Assembly: GCA_947625755.1 (NCBI GenBank)
Contig: CANQPJ010000001.1
Coordinates: 62,001 to 126,000, forward strand
DNA: 64,000 nt
Source: an uncultured Lachnospiraceae bacterium
GTDB lineage: Bacteria > Bacillota > Clostridia > Lachnospirales > Lachnospiraceae
Direction: 5' to 3'
Shown here one piece after another: positions 18,907 through 28,274 of this stretch. A program made the translations under genes and the position numbers. The first letter of the stretch is position 1. Every line of letters starts with the position of its first letter. The notes beneath the pieces are model-generated. The model ran no database searches. It was not told where the DNA came from and saw only the letters and a program-made list of their open reading frames with translations.

Positions 18907-18933
18907 GGTTCAGCAGAAATCCAAATCTGAACC
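18907..18933 (-). promoter_or_regulatory. hairpin in the tyrS leader
   Basis: GGTTCAG and CTGAACC arms of 7 bases close over a 13-base loop. A second small palindrome, GCATAGACTATATGC, lies nearer the start codon. No terminator U-tract and no T-box TGGNACCGCG sequence is visible, so any regulatory role is open. Confidence 0.4.
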
Positions 18934-18950
18934 ATTACATTCAAATATTG

Positions 18951-18979
18951 ATTTTAGCATAACATCAGCGATTTTACAA
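18951..18979 (-). promoter_or_regulatory. sigma-A-type promoter of tyrS-alaS
   Basis: TTGTAA (18974-18979), spacer of 17, TAAAAT (18951-18956), with a TGC just before the -10 that makes it an extended -10. It lies between the spoIVA stop and tyrS. Confidence 0.75.
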
Positions 18980-18997
18980 TAAATCTTTGGTATAAAA

Positions 18998-20464
18998 TTA
19001 CAGAAGAATACAGATAACGCCTCTGCTTTGGTCATTGGTAATTTTTTCAATGGTTCCCTGCATTCTGCTTCTTGTATCTTCTGTTAAATTATTAATTTTA
19101 TTCATGATTCCTTCATCCACAATCTGTCCGATAGACTTTCCAAATATATTTGTTTCCCAGATATTGGAATCCTCTTCATTTTTATTGATAAAATCAATTA
19201 AATCCTGTGCCTGTTCCTCATTCCCTATAATTGGTGAAATCTCCGTTGCAATATTTGCCTTTACAAAATGAATGGATGGCGCTGTTGCTTTAATTTTTAC
19301 TCCATACTTATTTCCATTCTTTATTAATTCCGGATTTTCCAGAATGATTTCTTCTCTGTCCGGTGTGACAATGCCATACCCTGTAGTTCTTACTTTGCTA
19401 ATAGCATCATTTACTTTTTCATAATTTCTTTTCTGACCTGCCAGCTCCTTTACCAGTTTAATCAACTGGAGCTGATTATCTATGGTTGTTCCTGTCATTT
19501 CTGTTAGGGCATCATAATAGTATCTGTCATCGATGTCATAATTAATGACCATTTTTCCATTTGACAACTCTACCATAGCCATATTCGCATCTTTTACAAA
19601 CTCCTGATCCGGCATCAGCTTCAATGATTTTATGTCTTTTATTTTGAGCAATTTACCTAGTATTTCTTTAGAATATTCAACTATGTATTTCATCAACGGA
19701 TGCTCATAATCCATAATTTCCAGCCATTTTGGAACATTGAAAACCACCTCACTCACAGGAAATTCAAATAAAATATTTTCAAGGATTTCGTTAATATTAT
19801 TTTCATTTAGCTTCAGACAATTAATTGCCAGCGTTGATACATTATATTTTGCCGCAATTTCATCCCGAAGCCTGATACATTCCAAAGCGTTTGGATCCAT
19901 GGAATTGACCAGAATAATAAAAGGCTTATTAATGCTTTGTAATTCCTGAATGGTTTTGTCCAATGCCTTATTATACTCATTTACATCTAAATCTGTAAAA
20001 CTTCCATCACATGTGACAACAACGCCAATGGTTGAATGCTCTGCAATAACCTTTTCTGTGCCGATTTCTGCCGCTTTTGAAAATGGAATATCATAGTCAA
20101 ACCAAGGCGTCTTTACCATTCTTTCTTTGTCTTCTTCCATGTGTCCGGTCGCGCCTTCCACCATAAAGCCCACACAGTCAATTAATCTGACCTTAACATT
20201 TGCTTTTCCTCCGATATTTATGGATACAGCATTATTCGGAATAAACTTTGGTTCTGTTGTCATAATGGTTTTTCCGGAAGATGATTGAGGCGTCTCGTCT
20301 TTTGCCCTTTTTATTTCATTTTCATCCTCAATATTAGGCACAACTGCCACATCCATAAAATTTTTAATGAACGTAGATTTTCCGGTTCTCACAGGACCTA
20401 CTACACCTATGTAGATTTCTCCCTTTGTTCTTTTTTCAATGTCTTTATATACGTTAAAATCCAT
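18998..20464 (-). CDS. spoIVA: stage IV sporulation protein A (SpoIVA)
   Basis: ATPase that polymerises on the forespore surface and forms the base layer of the spore coat. It has 488 residues. It starts MDFNVYKDIEKRTKGEIYIG and has Walker A GPVRTGKS at residues 23-30. The C-terminus ends in SRGVICILL, a typical SpoIVA tail. An in-frame TTG precedes the ATG at 20464, and AGGAGG stands 8 bases before the ATG. That ribosome site lies inside the 3' arm of a hairpin after the cls stop (20471-20516), so read-through mRNA would hide it. In Bacillus, spoIVA is expressed in the mother cell under sigma-E. Confidence 0.97.
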   Translation of the reverse strand: MDFNVYKDIEKRTKGEIYIGVVGPVRTGKSTFIKNFMDVAVVPNIEDENEIKRAKDETPQSSSGKTIMTTEPKFIPNNAVSINIGGKANVKVRLIDCVGFMVEGATGHMEEDKERMVKTPWFDYDIPFSKAAEIGTEKVIAEHSTIGVVVTCDGSFTDLDVNEYNKALDKTIQELQSINKPFIILVNSMDPNALECIRLRDEIAAKYNVSTLAINCLKLNENNINEILENILFEFPVSEVVFNVPKWLEIMDYEHPLMKYIVEYSKEILGKLLKIKDIKSLKLMPDQEFVKDANMAMVELSNGKMVINYDIDDRYYYDALTEMTGTTIDNQLQLIKLVKELAGQKRNYEKVNDAISKVRTTGYGIVTPDREEIILENPELIKNGNKYGVKIKATAPSIHFVKANIATEISPIIGNEEQAQDLIDFINKNEEDSNIWETNIFGKSIGQIVDEGIMNKINNLTEDTRSRMQGTIEKITNDQSRGVICILL

Positions 20465-20470
20465 CAAAAA

Positions 20471-20516
20471 AACCTCCTTGCATACATTAATACTAAAATA
20501 TATGCAAAAGGAGGTT
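20471..20516 (-). terminator. cls terminator overlapping the spoIVA ribosome site
   Basis: On the minus strand AACCTCC pairs with GGAGGTT and TTGCATA pairs with TATGCAA. The 14 bp stem has a 2-base bulge and a 16-base loop, and seven T's follow at once (counting those of the stem end). The hairpin begins 5 bases after the cls stop codon. Its 3' arm contains the AGGAGG site of spoIVA. A CATATATT sequence in the 5' arm (20497-20504) could serve as a sigma-E -10 box; this is only an inference. Confidence 0.8.
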
Positions 20517-20521
20517 ATTTA

Positions 20522-22090
20522 TTACATTAATGGTGATAACAGTCTCAAGAGCTTACCACAGGCTTTATACCACAATGGACGATTTCTGCACTCAATTAAT
20601 GATATTTTTTTGGACTCTGATAACATCTCCTGATAGTCTGCCTCTATATGAAGTATGGTTGGATTTTTATATATAAAACATCCGTTTTCAAAATGTAAGA
20701 ACAGACTTCTGTAATCAAGGTTAATTGTGCCAACAGTGGCTTTTTCATCGTCACTGATAAACATCTTTGCATGAGTAAATCCCGGAGAATACTCATATAT
20801 TTCCACTCCTGCCTCAATCAGTTCGCTGTAATATGTTCTTGCAATACAATAAGCATAAGCCTTATCCGGAATCCCCGGCATGACAATCTTAACATCGACA
20901 CCCCTCTTTGCCGCAAATTTAAGTGATGACATCATAACATTGTCAAGAACTAAATATGGCGTAACGATATGTAAATACCTGTTTGCGGTATTAATCATAT
21001 GTAAATAAACGGACTCTCCAATTCGTTCCTTTCCGATAGGAACATCCCCATACCCGATAACATATCCGTTCCGGTCATATGTACTGGAAATATCCACGTC
21101 AAGGTATCTGTCAAAATTTCCAATGGTCTTTTCACTTACATTCCACATCTGTAAAAACATAAGTGTGTAACTTCTTACCGCATCACCTTTTAACATTACT
21201 GCAGTATCTTTCCAATAACCAAATTTCTCTATAATATTCATATATTCATCTGCTAAATTAATTCCGCCGGTAAATGCCACTTTTCCGTCAATGACCAGAA
21301 TTTTTCTGTGGTCCCTGTTATTTTGTTCTGTCGTAAAAAATGGTCTTGCGGGAGCAAATGATTTGGATTTAATGCCCTTTTTTCTTAATTTTTTAAAATA
21401 GCCGATTGGTAGTTTTGAAAGTGAGCATAATCCGTCATACATCACTCTTACTTCTACACCCTGCTGTATTTTTTTCTCCAGTATTCTTAAAATAGAATTC
21501 CATACTCTTCCCTCTTCAATAATAAAATATTCCATAAAGATAAAATCGCGGGCTTCCTCTAATTCCTCAATTAAAGCCTTATATTTTTCTTCGCCGCATT
21601 TAAAATAGGTGACGTCCGTATTCCGATATATCGGGCATCCGGTATAATCGTACACATACTTTGCAAGCATGGAAATCTGCTTATCCTGAATCTGCAGGTC
21701 ATTGTAAATCTTTTGATCAAACTTCAAATACCGTTCTGACTTCAGACCTATATGTTCGATGCGCTTTCTTAATCTTATGGAACCCGGTTGAAATTTAGCA
21801 TAGAGGTACATCAGGACACCGAAACCGGGAAGAAACATAATAAAAATAACCCATATTAACTTCATGGTCGGGTCAGACTTGTCGTTTACAATATAAATAA
21901 CAAGCAATATCTGTACAACCACAATGATATATGAAAAACTTTTATGAATTGTAGCATTATATGCCAAAAGCAGAAAAAATGCCAACTGTAATGCAATCAT
22001 TAAACTAAATATAAAAATACGGCTGAACAGAAATGTAGCGAGACCGTTTTTTCCTTTTGTCTTCGTTTGATTTAATTTTTTATGATTCAT
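20522..22090 (-). CDS. cls: cardiolipin synthase
   Basis: Phospholipase D-type membrane enzyme that joins two phosphatidylglycerols to cardiolipin. It has 522 residues, with two or three N-terminal membrane segments (about residues 20-100). Two HKD motifs follow: HRKILVID with the GGINLADEY tail, and HAKMFISDD with GTINLDYRS. Both catalytic His/Lys pairs are intact. The ATG at 22090 is preceded by AAGGAG at 7 bases; an ATG two codons upstream sits too close to that site. It follows gpsA by about 45 bases and precedes spoIVA. Confidence 0.95.
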   Translation of the reverse strand: MNHKKLNQTKTKGKNGLATFLFSRIFIFSLMIALQLAFFLLLAYNATIHKSFSYIIVVVQILLVIYIVNDKSDPTMKLIWVIFIMFLPGFGVLMYLYAKFQPGSIRLRKRIEHIGLKSERYLKFDQKIYNDLQIQDKQISMLAKYVYDYTGCPIYRNTDVTYFKCGEEKYKALIEELEEARDFIFMEYFIIEEGRVWNSILRILEKKIQQGVEVRVMYDGLCSLSKLPIGYFKKLRKKGIKSKSFAPARPFFTTEQNNRDHRKILVIDGKVAFTGGINLADEYMNIIEKFGYWKDTAVMLKGDAVRSYTLMFLQMWNVSEKTIGNFDRYLDVDISSTYDRNGYVIGYGDVPIGKERIGESVYLHMINTANRYLHIVTPYLVLDNVMMSSLKFAAKRGVDVKIVMPGIPDKAYAYCIARTYYSELIEAGVEIYEYSPGFTHAKMFISDDEKATVGTINLDYRSLFLHFENGCFIYKNPTILHIEADYQEMLSESKKISLIECRNRPLWYKACGKLLRLLSPLM

Positions 22091-22135
22091 TACCATTCTC
22101 CTTAAATATATCCGTCTTTAATATATTATATATTG

Positions 22136-23146
22136 CTACTCCCATTCTAAATCCATATATTCTTCTGTCTGTCGTCTTTCCATAAGCTCCCACATTGCTT
22201 CTTCTGCCGGTTTATTTTCAAAAAGCACTTCATTGACTGCTTCAACAATAGGCATATCAACATCATATTTTTTTGCAAGTGCCAGCGCCGCTTTTGCAGA
22301 AACGATACCCTCTACTACCATTTTGACTTCATCGACAGCTTCCTCTAAAGTATAACCTTTTCCGATTAAAACTCCGGCTCTTCTGTTTCTGGAATGTTTG
22401 CTGTTGCATGTAACAATTAAATCGCCAATTCCTGACAATCCGTTAAATGTTCTGGAATGACCGCCCATTTTTATTCCCAAATTGGAAATTTCCTTAATTC
22501 CTCTTGTGATAAGGGCTGCTTCCGTATTGTCGCCAAATCCCAGTCCGTCAATAATTCCGGCAGCCAATGCAATAACATTTTTTAATGAACCGCCTAACTC
22601 AATACTTTTTCTATCCGGGCTGATATATGTTCTGAAATATTTGTTTGCAAATAATGTTCTGACCTTAATTGCGGTCGAACGTTTTTCTGAACCGATAACT
22701 ACAACCGTAGGAATCTGACGTCCTACTTCTTCTGCATGACTTGGTCCGGAAAGTACCACCGCTTCACATTCCGGAAGTTCCTGCTCAATAATTTCCGTCA
22801 TGGTAAACAAAGTTTCACTTTCTATGCCTTTTGCAACATCTACAATAATCTGTCCTTTTTTTACAATTCCCTTTAAACTTTTTGCAGTGCTTCGTACAAA
22901 AGAAGAAGCCACTGCCATAACAATCATCTCGGAATCTGTTACAGCTTCTTTCATGTCATTTGTAATTTTTATGCCATCTGGAATTATAATCCCGGGAAGA
23001 CTTACTTTATTTTCACGTTCACTATTTAAGGCATCCACTTCTTTTTGAAGAAAAGACCACATAGTAACATCATTCTTATTTTCATATAAAACCTTTGCCA
23101 ATGCGATAGCCCATCCGCCACCACCAAGTACAGTAACCTTTGCCAT
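22136..23146 (-). CDS. gpsA: glycerol-3-phosphate dehydrogenase [NAD(P)+]
   Basis: Reduces dihydroxyacetone phosphate to sn-glycerol 3-phosphate, the backbone for phospholipids. It has 336 residues, with an N-terminal Rossmann loop GGGGWAIALAKVL (usually GAGSWGTALA in the family) and the catalytic segment SLKNVIALAAGIIDGLGFGDN. The frame is open to 23188, but the ATG at 23146 follows AGGAGG by 6 bases. It begins 1 base after the plsY stop, so GpsA and PlsY, which use the same metabolite, are made together. Confidence 0.96.
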   Translation of the reverse strand: MAKVTVLGGGGWAIALAKVLYENKNDVTMWSFLQKEVDALNSERENKVSLPGIIIPDGIKITNDMKEAVTDSEMIVMAVASSFVRSTAKSLKGIVKKGQIIVDVAKGIESETLFTMTEIIEQELPECEAVVLSGPSHAEEVGRQIPTVVVIGSEKRSTAIKVRTLFANKYFRTYISPDRKSIELGGSLKNVIALAAGIIDGLGFGDNTEAALITRGIKEISNLGIKMGGHSRTFNGLSGIGDLIVTCNSKHSRNRRAGVLIGKGYTLEEAVDEVKMVVEGIVSAKAALALAKKYDVDMPIVEAVNEVLFENKPAEEAMWELMERRQTEEYMDLEWE

Positions 23147-23147
23147 A

Positions 23148-23807
23148 TTACGCCTCCTTTTTTTCGCCAATTTTTCTTTCTGTTCCATTCGCCAGTCTTT
23201 TAATATTATCTTTGTGTCTGATAAAAGATAAGACAGTTATAATTCCCACCAGTATATAAGCCTCCAGCTTTTCATCTGCATTTAAATAATGTACCATATC
23301 CAACTGTCCCCAGACAATCATTTCTATAAAAAATCCTGTAATCATACATAAGGAACTAAATGACACATATTTTGTAAGCGCGAGCGCCACAAAAAAAGTA
23401 ATAGCCCCAAGTACGACAAACTTCCAATCAAAAATTGCCAAAGACAGCAATACTCCGGATGTAGCAGCAATACCTTTTCCACCATGAAAATGCATATAAA
23501 AAGGAAAATTATGCCCTAAAATTGTTCCCAATCCGGTATAAAGAGCAATCAGCATTCCCTCATTTCCACATACATTTCTAAAAAGAAAGTATGTTAAAAT
23601 CACAGCAAATACTGCTTTTAGGGCATCACCAAAGTAAGTGATAATCCCATATTTTTTCCCCAATGTACGCATAGCATTCGTTGTTCCGGAATTTCCACTG
23701 CCATAGTCCCTGATGTCAATATTATGCATTTTCCCAATAATAAAAGCTGTCTGAAACAGACCAAACAAATAGCCTATCACAATACAGGCAATTTTCTGCC
23801 AAATCAT
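23148..23807 (-). CDS. plsY: acyl-phosphate:glycerol-3-phosphate acyltransferase PlsY
   Basis: Integral membrane enzyme that moves the acyl group from acyl-phosphate to glycerol 3-phosphate, the first committed step of phospholipid synthesis. It has 219 residues and several membrane helices. Signature motifs are GSGNSGTTN at 36-44 and HNFPFYMHFHGGKG in the next cytosolic loop. Its partner PlsX, which makes acyl-phosphate, is at 42006-43022. A promoter can be seen upstream at 23834-23862. Confidence 0.96.
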   Translation of the reverse strand: MIWQKIACIVIGYLFGLFQTAFIIGKMHNIDIRDYGSGNSGTTNAMRTLGKKYGIITYFGDALKAVFAVILTYFLFRNVCGNEGMLIALYTGLGTILGHNFPFYMHFHGGKGIAATSGVLLSLAIFDWKFVVLGAITFFVALALTKYVSFSSLCMITGFFIEMIVWGQLDMVHYLNADEKLEAYILVGIITVLSFIRHKDNIKRLANGTERKIGEKKEA

Positions 23808-23833
23808 ATGTTACAAACTCCTTTTCCTAAAAT

Positions 23834-23862
23834 ATTATATTTGTTTTCTTTCATCTAAACAA
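23834..23862 (-). promoter_or_regulatory. candidate promoter of plsY-gpsA
   Basis: TTGTTT (23857-23862), spacer of 17, TATAAT (23834-23839) on the minus strand, within the 62-base gap after der. The -10 is perfect and the -35 is weak. Confidence 0.6.
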
Positions 23863-23869
23863 TCATATT

Positions 23870-25195
23870 TTATTTATCGTTTCGCTGGCGGATAATAAAT
23901 CTTAACGGTGTTCCTCCAAAACCAAATGCATCTCTGATACGATTTTCAATATACCTTGTATAGGAAAAATGCATTAATTCCCTGTCATTAACAAAAATAA
24001 CAAAGGTAGGCGGTTTAACAGACACCTGTGTTATATAGAACAGTTTTAACCGTTTTCCTTTATCGGAAGGTGGTTGCTGCATCGCCACAGCCTCTGCCAT
24101 AATTTCATTTAACACACCGGTTTCTATCCGCATGGAATGATTTGCAATAACCACATCAATCATATCAAATAATTTTGGTAATCTCTGACCTGTCTCTGCA
24201 GAAATAAATATAATTTCCGCATACGGCATAAAAGAAAGAATCTGCCTTATTTTATTCTTGTATTCATAAACAGTCTTATCATTCTTTTCAATTACATCCC
24301 ATTTATTGACGGCAATAATAATTGCTTTTCCATTTTCATGGGCAATTCCTGCTATTTTGGCGTCCTGTTCCGTAACACCCTCCACAGCATCAATTACGAT
24401 AATTACCACATCTGCTTTTTCCACAGCGGTAACTGTTCTGATAATGCTATACCGCTCAATGTCTTCTTTTACTTTTGACTTTCTTCTCAACCCGGCAGTA
24501 TCAATGAAAACATACTCTTTTCCATTCCATTTTACATCCGTATCAATGGCATCCCGCGTGGTTCCGGCAATATTTGATACAATCACCCTGCTCTGCCCGG
24601 TTATTTTATTAATGATAGAAGATTTACCCACATTTGGTTTTCCGACAATAGCTACCCTTGGTCTGTCATCGTCTTCTTCCTCTTTTAAGTTTAATATTTT
24701 AAAATGTTCGACAACCTGATCAAGCATATCCCCAAGTCCGCTCTTTTGGGCTGCAGATATAGGAATCGGATCACCAATCCCAAGATTATAAAATTCATAA
24801 ACATCTGCCATCATATTATTAAAATTATCTACTTTATTTACTACTAAAATAACAGGCTTTCTACTGCGTCTTAACATATCTGCCACCTTGGCATCTGCAT
24901 CAATCAATCCCTGTTTGACATCTGTCATAAAAATAATGACATCTGCTGTATCAATGGCTATCTGCGCCTGTTCTCTCATCTGTGTCAATATAATGTCACT
25001 GCTGTCCGGTTCAATTCCTCCGGTATCAATCATTGTAAAATGATAATTTAACCAGTCTATATCAGCATAAATTCTATCTCTGGTAACACCGGGCGTATCT
25101 TTTACGATTGAAATTTTCTGCCCCGCCAGAGCATTAAACAATGTAGATTTACCAACATTAGGTCTTCCTACAATAGCAACAATTGGTTTACTCAT
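23870..25195 (-). CDS. der: ribosome-associated GTPase Der (EngA)
   Basis: Double-domain GTPase needed for 50S ribosome assembly. It has 441 residues. The first G1 loop is GRPNVGKS at residues 10-17, and the second is GKPNVGKS at 185-192. Both are followed by DTGG/DTAG switch motifs and by NKVD/NKWD specificity motifs. A C-terminal KH-like domain completes the protein. GAGG stands 9 bases before the ATG. It has its own promoter and lies upstream of plsY. Confidence 0.97.
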   Translation of the reverse strand: MSKPIVAIVGRPNVGKSTLFNALAGQKISIVKDTPGVTRDRIYADIDWLNYHFTMIDTGGIEPDSSDIILTQMREQAQIAIDTADVIIFMTDVKQGLIDADAKVADMLRRSRKPVILVVNKVDNFNNMMADVYEFYNLGIGDPIPISAAQKSGLGDMLDQVVEHFKILNLKEEEDDDRPRVAIVGKPNVGKSSIINKITGQSRVIVSNIAGTTRDAIDTDVKWNGKEYVFIDTAGLRRKSKVKEDIERYSIIRTVTAVEKADVVIIVIDAVEGVTEQDAKIAGIAHENGKAIIIAVNKWDVIEKNDKTVYEYKNKIRQILSFMPYAEIIFISAETGQRLPKLFDMIDVVIANHSMRIETGVLNEIMAEAVAMQQPPSDKGKRLKLFYITQVSVKPPTFVIFVNDRELMHFSYTRYIENRIRDAFGFGGTPLRFIIRQRNDK

Positions 25196-25216
25196 TTATC
25201 TATACCTCACCATTAA

Positions 25217-25245
25217 ATTTTACAATAACAGCTTTTATTTGTAAA
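25217..25245 (-). promoter_or_regulatory. sigma-A-type promoter of der
   Basis: TTTACA (25240-25245), spacer of 17, TAAAAT (25217-25222) on the minus strand, placed between the pgeF stop and der. Confidence 0.65.
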
Positions 25246-25249
25246 TTCC

Positions 25250-26098
25250 TTATTTTATCTCTAAAAAAGCAGCCAAATTCCCTCTTTTTCCATTCGAAGC
25301 TCTATGGGAAAACATTACATCCGGATTACAGCACGTACAGATGTCAGGCGTATGAATATTTTCTTCCAAAACTCCACATTCCCTGAAAATAATTTCATTA
25401 GCTTTCCATAAATCTAACAGATATTTTCCATTACCTTTGTGAAACAGTATGGTATCTGTATCGTTCGGAAATTCTGCCATAAACTCTCTTGCGACATCTT
25501 CACTGACTTCATAACATTCCCTGCAGATGGACGGTCCGATACATGCTATTACATCTGATGGCTCTGTTCCATATTCGCCTTTCATACGCTCTAGCGCCGC
25601 TTTTCCAATCCTTCCTACTGTTCCACGCCATCCGGAATGAGCTAAACCAATCGCACGGTTTTTTATATCTACGAAATAAAGTGGTACACAATCAGCAAAA
25701 TATGTAGCCAATACAATCCCCGGATGATTTGTAATCATTCCATCTACATTATCATAATCTCTTTCTTTATATATTCCTTTTCCGGCGTCTTCTTTTGTTA
25801 TCACTCTGATATTCGTTGTGTGCGTCTGTTTGCTTGCCACAATATTTTCTGGCTGAAATCCTATTGCATCAGCGATAATCTCATGATTTTTAATTATATT
25901 TTCATCCATATCACCTCTGCCATGCCCCAAATTCATACTGCTGAAATATTCTTTACTCACTCCACCCAGTCTGGTAGAAAACCCATGACAAATCCATGGA
26001 ATATTTTCTAATGCACGGTATGAAATATAGGGAATACCATTGCGAAACTTTACCTCTGTTGAATTATTGTTTTTTTTCTTTAACAAAATCTGATTCAT
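25250..26098 (-). CDS. pgeF: peptidoglycan editing factor PgeF (YfiH/laccase-domain family)
   Basis: A 282-residue protein of the Cu-oxidase_4/YfiH family. Members have been described as polyphenol oxidases, as purine nucleoside phosphorylases, and as an enzyme (PgeF) that removes wrongly built UDP-MurNAc-L-Ser. The metal-site motifs are visible: KQTHTTNI, ATYFADCVP and AHSGWRGT. The ATG at 26098 overlaps the yraN stop (TAATG) and follows GGAG. Which activity this copy has cannot be told from sequence. Confidence 0.88.
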   Translation of the reverse strand: MNQILLKKKNNNSTEVKFRNGIPYISYRALENIPWICHGFSTRLGGVSKEYFSSMNLGHGRGDMDENIIKNHEIIADAIGFQPENIVASKQTHTTNIRVITKEDAGKGIYKERDYDNVDGMITNHPGIVLATYFADCVPLYFVDIKNRAIGLAHSGWRGTVGRIGKAALERMKGEYGTEPSDVIACIGPSICRECYEVSEDVAREFMAEFPNDTDTILFHKGNGKYLLDLWKANEIIFRECGVLEENIHTPDICTCCNPDVMFSHRASNGKRGNLAAFLEIK

Positions 26099-26448
26099 TA
26101 TATTGCTCCAAAACAATTAAAAATATATTCTATCTTATTATCTGTAACCGACATGACATCAAAACTGCACTGCATATTTTGAAATTGCTGATTTTCAATC
26201 AGAAAGCAGGATGCCGCCTTCATTATTTTCTTCTGTTTTTTCTGATGGACTGCCTCCATAGGCGTTCCATACAAATCGTTCTTTCTATATTTTACCTCAA
26301 TAAATCTTAAAATATTTTCCTTTATCGCAATAATATCTATTTCTCCAACTTTACATCTGTAATTCTGACTGATAATTTGAAAACCATTCTGTTTCAGATA
26401 ATTGACAGATTTCTCTTCATAAATTCCACCAATATTTCTTGTATTCAC
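26098..26448 (-). CDS. UPF0102 endonuclease-fold protein YraN
   Basis: A 116-residue protein of the YraN/UPF0102 family with a PD-(D/E)XK nuclease-like fold. It starts NTRNIGGIYEEKSVNYLKQNGF and has the catalytic-like GEIDIIA and IRFIEVKYRK-type strands (here LRFIEVKYRKN). The cellular role is not established. It follows rnhB by 11 bases and overlaps pgeF, giving an rnhB-yraN-pgeF run. Confidence 0.9.
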   Translation of the reverse strand: MNTRNIGGIYEEKSVNYLKQNGFQIISQNYRCKVGEIDIIAIKENILRFIEVKYRKNDLYGTPMEAVHQKKQKKIMKAASCFLIENQQFQNMQCSFDVMSVTDNKIEYIFNCFGAI

Positions 26449-26459
26449 TCATTCCCTCT

Positions 26460-27257
26460 CTAACGTTCATGCGGACTGTCCGAAATAAAATTTTTAATAA
26501 ATGTTCTTCTATGAATAGGACTTGGACCATATTTTTTTATTGCTTCAATATGTTTTGCAGAACCATATCCTTTATTTGATGCAAAATCATACGCGGGATA
26601 TATTTTATCATACTCTATCATCATTGCGTCTCTGGTAACCTTTGCAATAATACTGGCAGCCCCAATGGAAATGCTCTTCGCATCTCCTTTAATAATAGGC
26701 ACCTGTTTCATTGTAAGTCCGGGGATATTTACCGCGTCATTTAATAAAATATCCGGCGCAGGGTTCAAAGCACCGACTGCTTCCCTCATTGCCCTGTATG
26801 TAGCCTGAAGAATATTGATTTCATCGATAATTTCAGGCGTTACCATAGCTGTTTTGGCACAGATGGCTTTTTCCATAATCACTTGATAAAGTTCTTCTCT
26901 TTTTGCCGGAGATAATTTTTTCGAATCATTAATATATAAAATATCACAATCTTTTGGTAATATTACTGCTCCTGCGACAACAGGTCCGGCTAACGGTCCT
27001 CTTCCAACTTCATCGACTCCACAGATAAACTGATAATCCTGATATTTTCTCTCGAAATATTGCAGTTCATATGTTCTCTTTCGTTCCAACTGATAATTAT
27101 GGTATGTTTTTTCCGCCTTCTTTACCAATGAGGCAACTCCAAAACGACTGTCGTTAGAATATTCCTCTATAAAATCGTGTATCTCTTCTATTTTTAAATG
27201 ATTTAACTCTTCTCTAATATCTTTTATACTTTTTCCCATAGCACTCTTTTCACTCAT
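26460..27257 (-). CDS. rnhB: ribonuclease HII
   Basis: Removes RNA from RNA:DNA hybrids and single ribonucleotides from DNA. It has 265 residues. An N-terminal extension of about 75 residues, common in Firmicutes, comes before the catalytic core. The active-site start is GVDEVGRGPLAGPVV with D82 and E83, and NDSKKLSPAKREELY follows. The ATG at 27257 gives the normal length; an internal ATG at 27239 is possible, as neither has a strong ribosome site. It follows rbgA, as in Bacillus (ylqF-rnhB). Confidence 0.96.
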   Translation of the reverse strand: MSEKSAMGKSIKDIREELNHLKIEEIHDFIEEYSNDSRFGVASLVKKAEKTYHNYQLERKRTYELQYFERKYQDYQFICGVDEVGRGPLAGPVVAGAVILPKDCDILYINDSKKLSPAKREELYQVIMEKAICAKTAMVTPEIIDEINILQATYRAMREAVGALNPAPDILLNDAVNIPGLTMKQVPIIKGDAKSISIGAASIIAKVTRDAMMIEYDKIYPAYDFASNKGYGSAKHIEAIKKYGPSPIHRRTFIKNFISDSPHER

Positions 27258-27286
27258 TTTATCTTTGCCGGCAGATTTTTCTGCCT

Positions 27287-28135
27287 TTATCCTGCATTTT
27301 CCCGGTCAAGTGTAATTCTTCCCAGCTTTCCGCTTCTGAAATCATCCAGTATAATTCCACTGGTTTTTTCTAAATCCGGCTGATTTCCCTTTAATTTACA
27401 CCCTCTTACCTCTGCCACCTGATACATTACCTCAAGTGGATCTTCATCCCCTTTAATCTTGTATCTTGTATTAATAATACCGGGGTATAAATGATTTAAT
27501 AATTTTATTAATTGATATGCCAGTTCTGACACATCTAATATATTATCATTCATAGAACCAATAAATGCAAGATGCATTCCTGTCGTCCGATCATCAAATT
27601 TGGGCCACAGAATACCCGGTGTATCTAATAATTCCAGATTTTTATTCAACCGTATCCACTGTTTTCCCTTTGTGACACCCGGTTTATTGCCTGTTTTGGT
27701 ACAGTTCTTTCCGGCATAAGCGTTAATAAAGGTAGATTTTCCAACATTTGGTATTCCTACAACCATAGCCCTGATTGGACGGTTAATGATACCTTTTTTT
27801 CTGTTCTTTTCTATTTTTTCCTTACAGGCAATAGTTACGGCATTATTTATTTCTTTGATTCCCTGTTTGTTTTTTGAATTGATTTTTAAGGCAACAATCC
27901 CTTTTTTCTTAAAGTATTCTATCCATTGATTATTTTGGCTTTCATCAGCCAAATCTGCTTTGTTCAGCAGAATCAATCTTGCCTTATTCTGCCCTAAATG
28001 GTCTATTTCAGGATTTCTACTGCTAATAGGAATCCTTGCATCCAATAATTCAATCACTAAATCAATTAATTTAATGTCTTCCTTCATCTGCCGTATTGCT
28101 TTAGTCATGTGTCCCGGAAACCATTGATAATCCAT
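27287..28135 (-). CDS. rbgA: ribosome biogenesis GTPase YlqF/RbgA
   Basis: GTPase for late 50S subunit assembly. It has 282 residues with circularly permuted G motifs: NKAD (G4) at 58-61 comes before GIPNVGKS (G1) at 127-134, and DTPG (G3) is at 171-174. The N-terminal WFPGHMTKAIRQM motif is diagnostic. It has an AGGAGG site just upstream of the ATG. The rplS terminator lies between rplS and this gene, so it needs its own promoter, but I could not see a convincing one. Confidence 0.96.
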   Translation of the reverse strand: MDYQWFPGHMTKAIRQMKEDIKLIDLVIELLDARIPISSRNPEIDHLGQNKARLILLNKADLADESQNNQWIEYFKKKGIVALKINSKNKQGIKEINNAVTIACKEKIEKNRKKGIINRPIRAMVVGIPNVGKSTFINAYAGKNCTKTGNKPGVTKGKQWIRLNKNLELLDTPGILWPKFDDRTTGMHLAFIGSMNDNILDVSELAYQLIKLLNHLYPGIINTRYKIKGDEDPLEVMYQVAEVRGCKLKGNQPDLEKTSGIILDDFRSGKLGRITLDRENAG

Positions 28136-28200
28136 ATTTTCCTCCTAATGAACAACTTCGAAAGTTTATCCTGCTTTGACCTGCCAATCATCCTTTTACA

Positions 28201-28230
28201 TAATCAGATTTATATACAGGTGGCTGATTA
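28201..28230. repeat. inverted repeat downstream of the rplS terminator
   Basis: TAATCAG and CTGATTA arms of 7 bases are separated by 16 bases, immediately beyond the rplS terminator. It may fold in the rbgA leader. No further meaning is clear. Confidence 0.35.
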
Positions 28231-28231
28231 G

Positions 28232-28263
28232 AAAAAAGGAACGAGAATAACCCGCTCCTTTTT
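28232..28263 (-). terminator. rplS terminator
   Basis: A 13 bp stem (AAAAAGGAGCGGG with its complement, including two G-U pairs) and a short loop are followed by a run of six T's on the minus strand. It closes the ylxM-ffh-to-rplS unit. Confidence 0.88.
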
Positions 28264-28274
28264 GAAAGTAATAA

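Noticed and set aside
18880-18997. T-box riboswitch upstream of tyrS-alaS
   Set aside because: No TGGNACCGCG-type sequence, no terminator/antiterminator pair, and the leader is too short.
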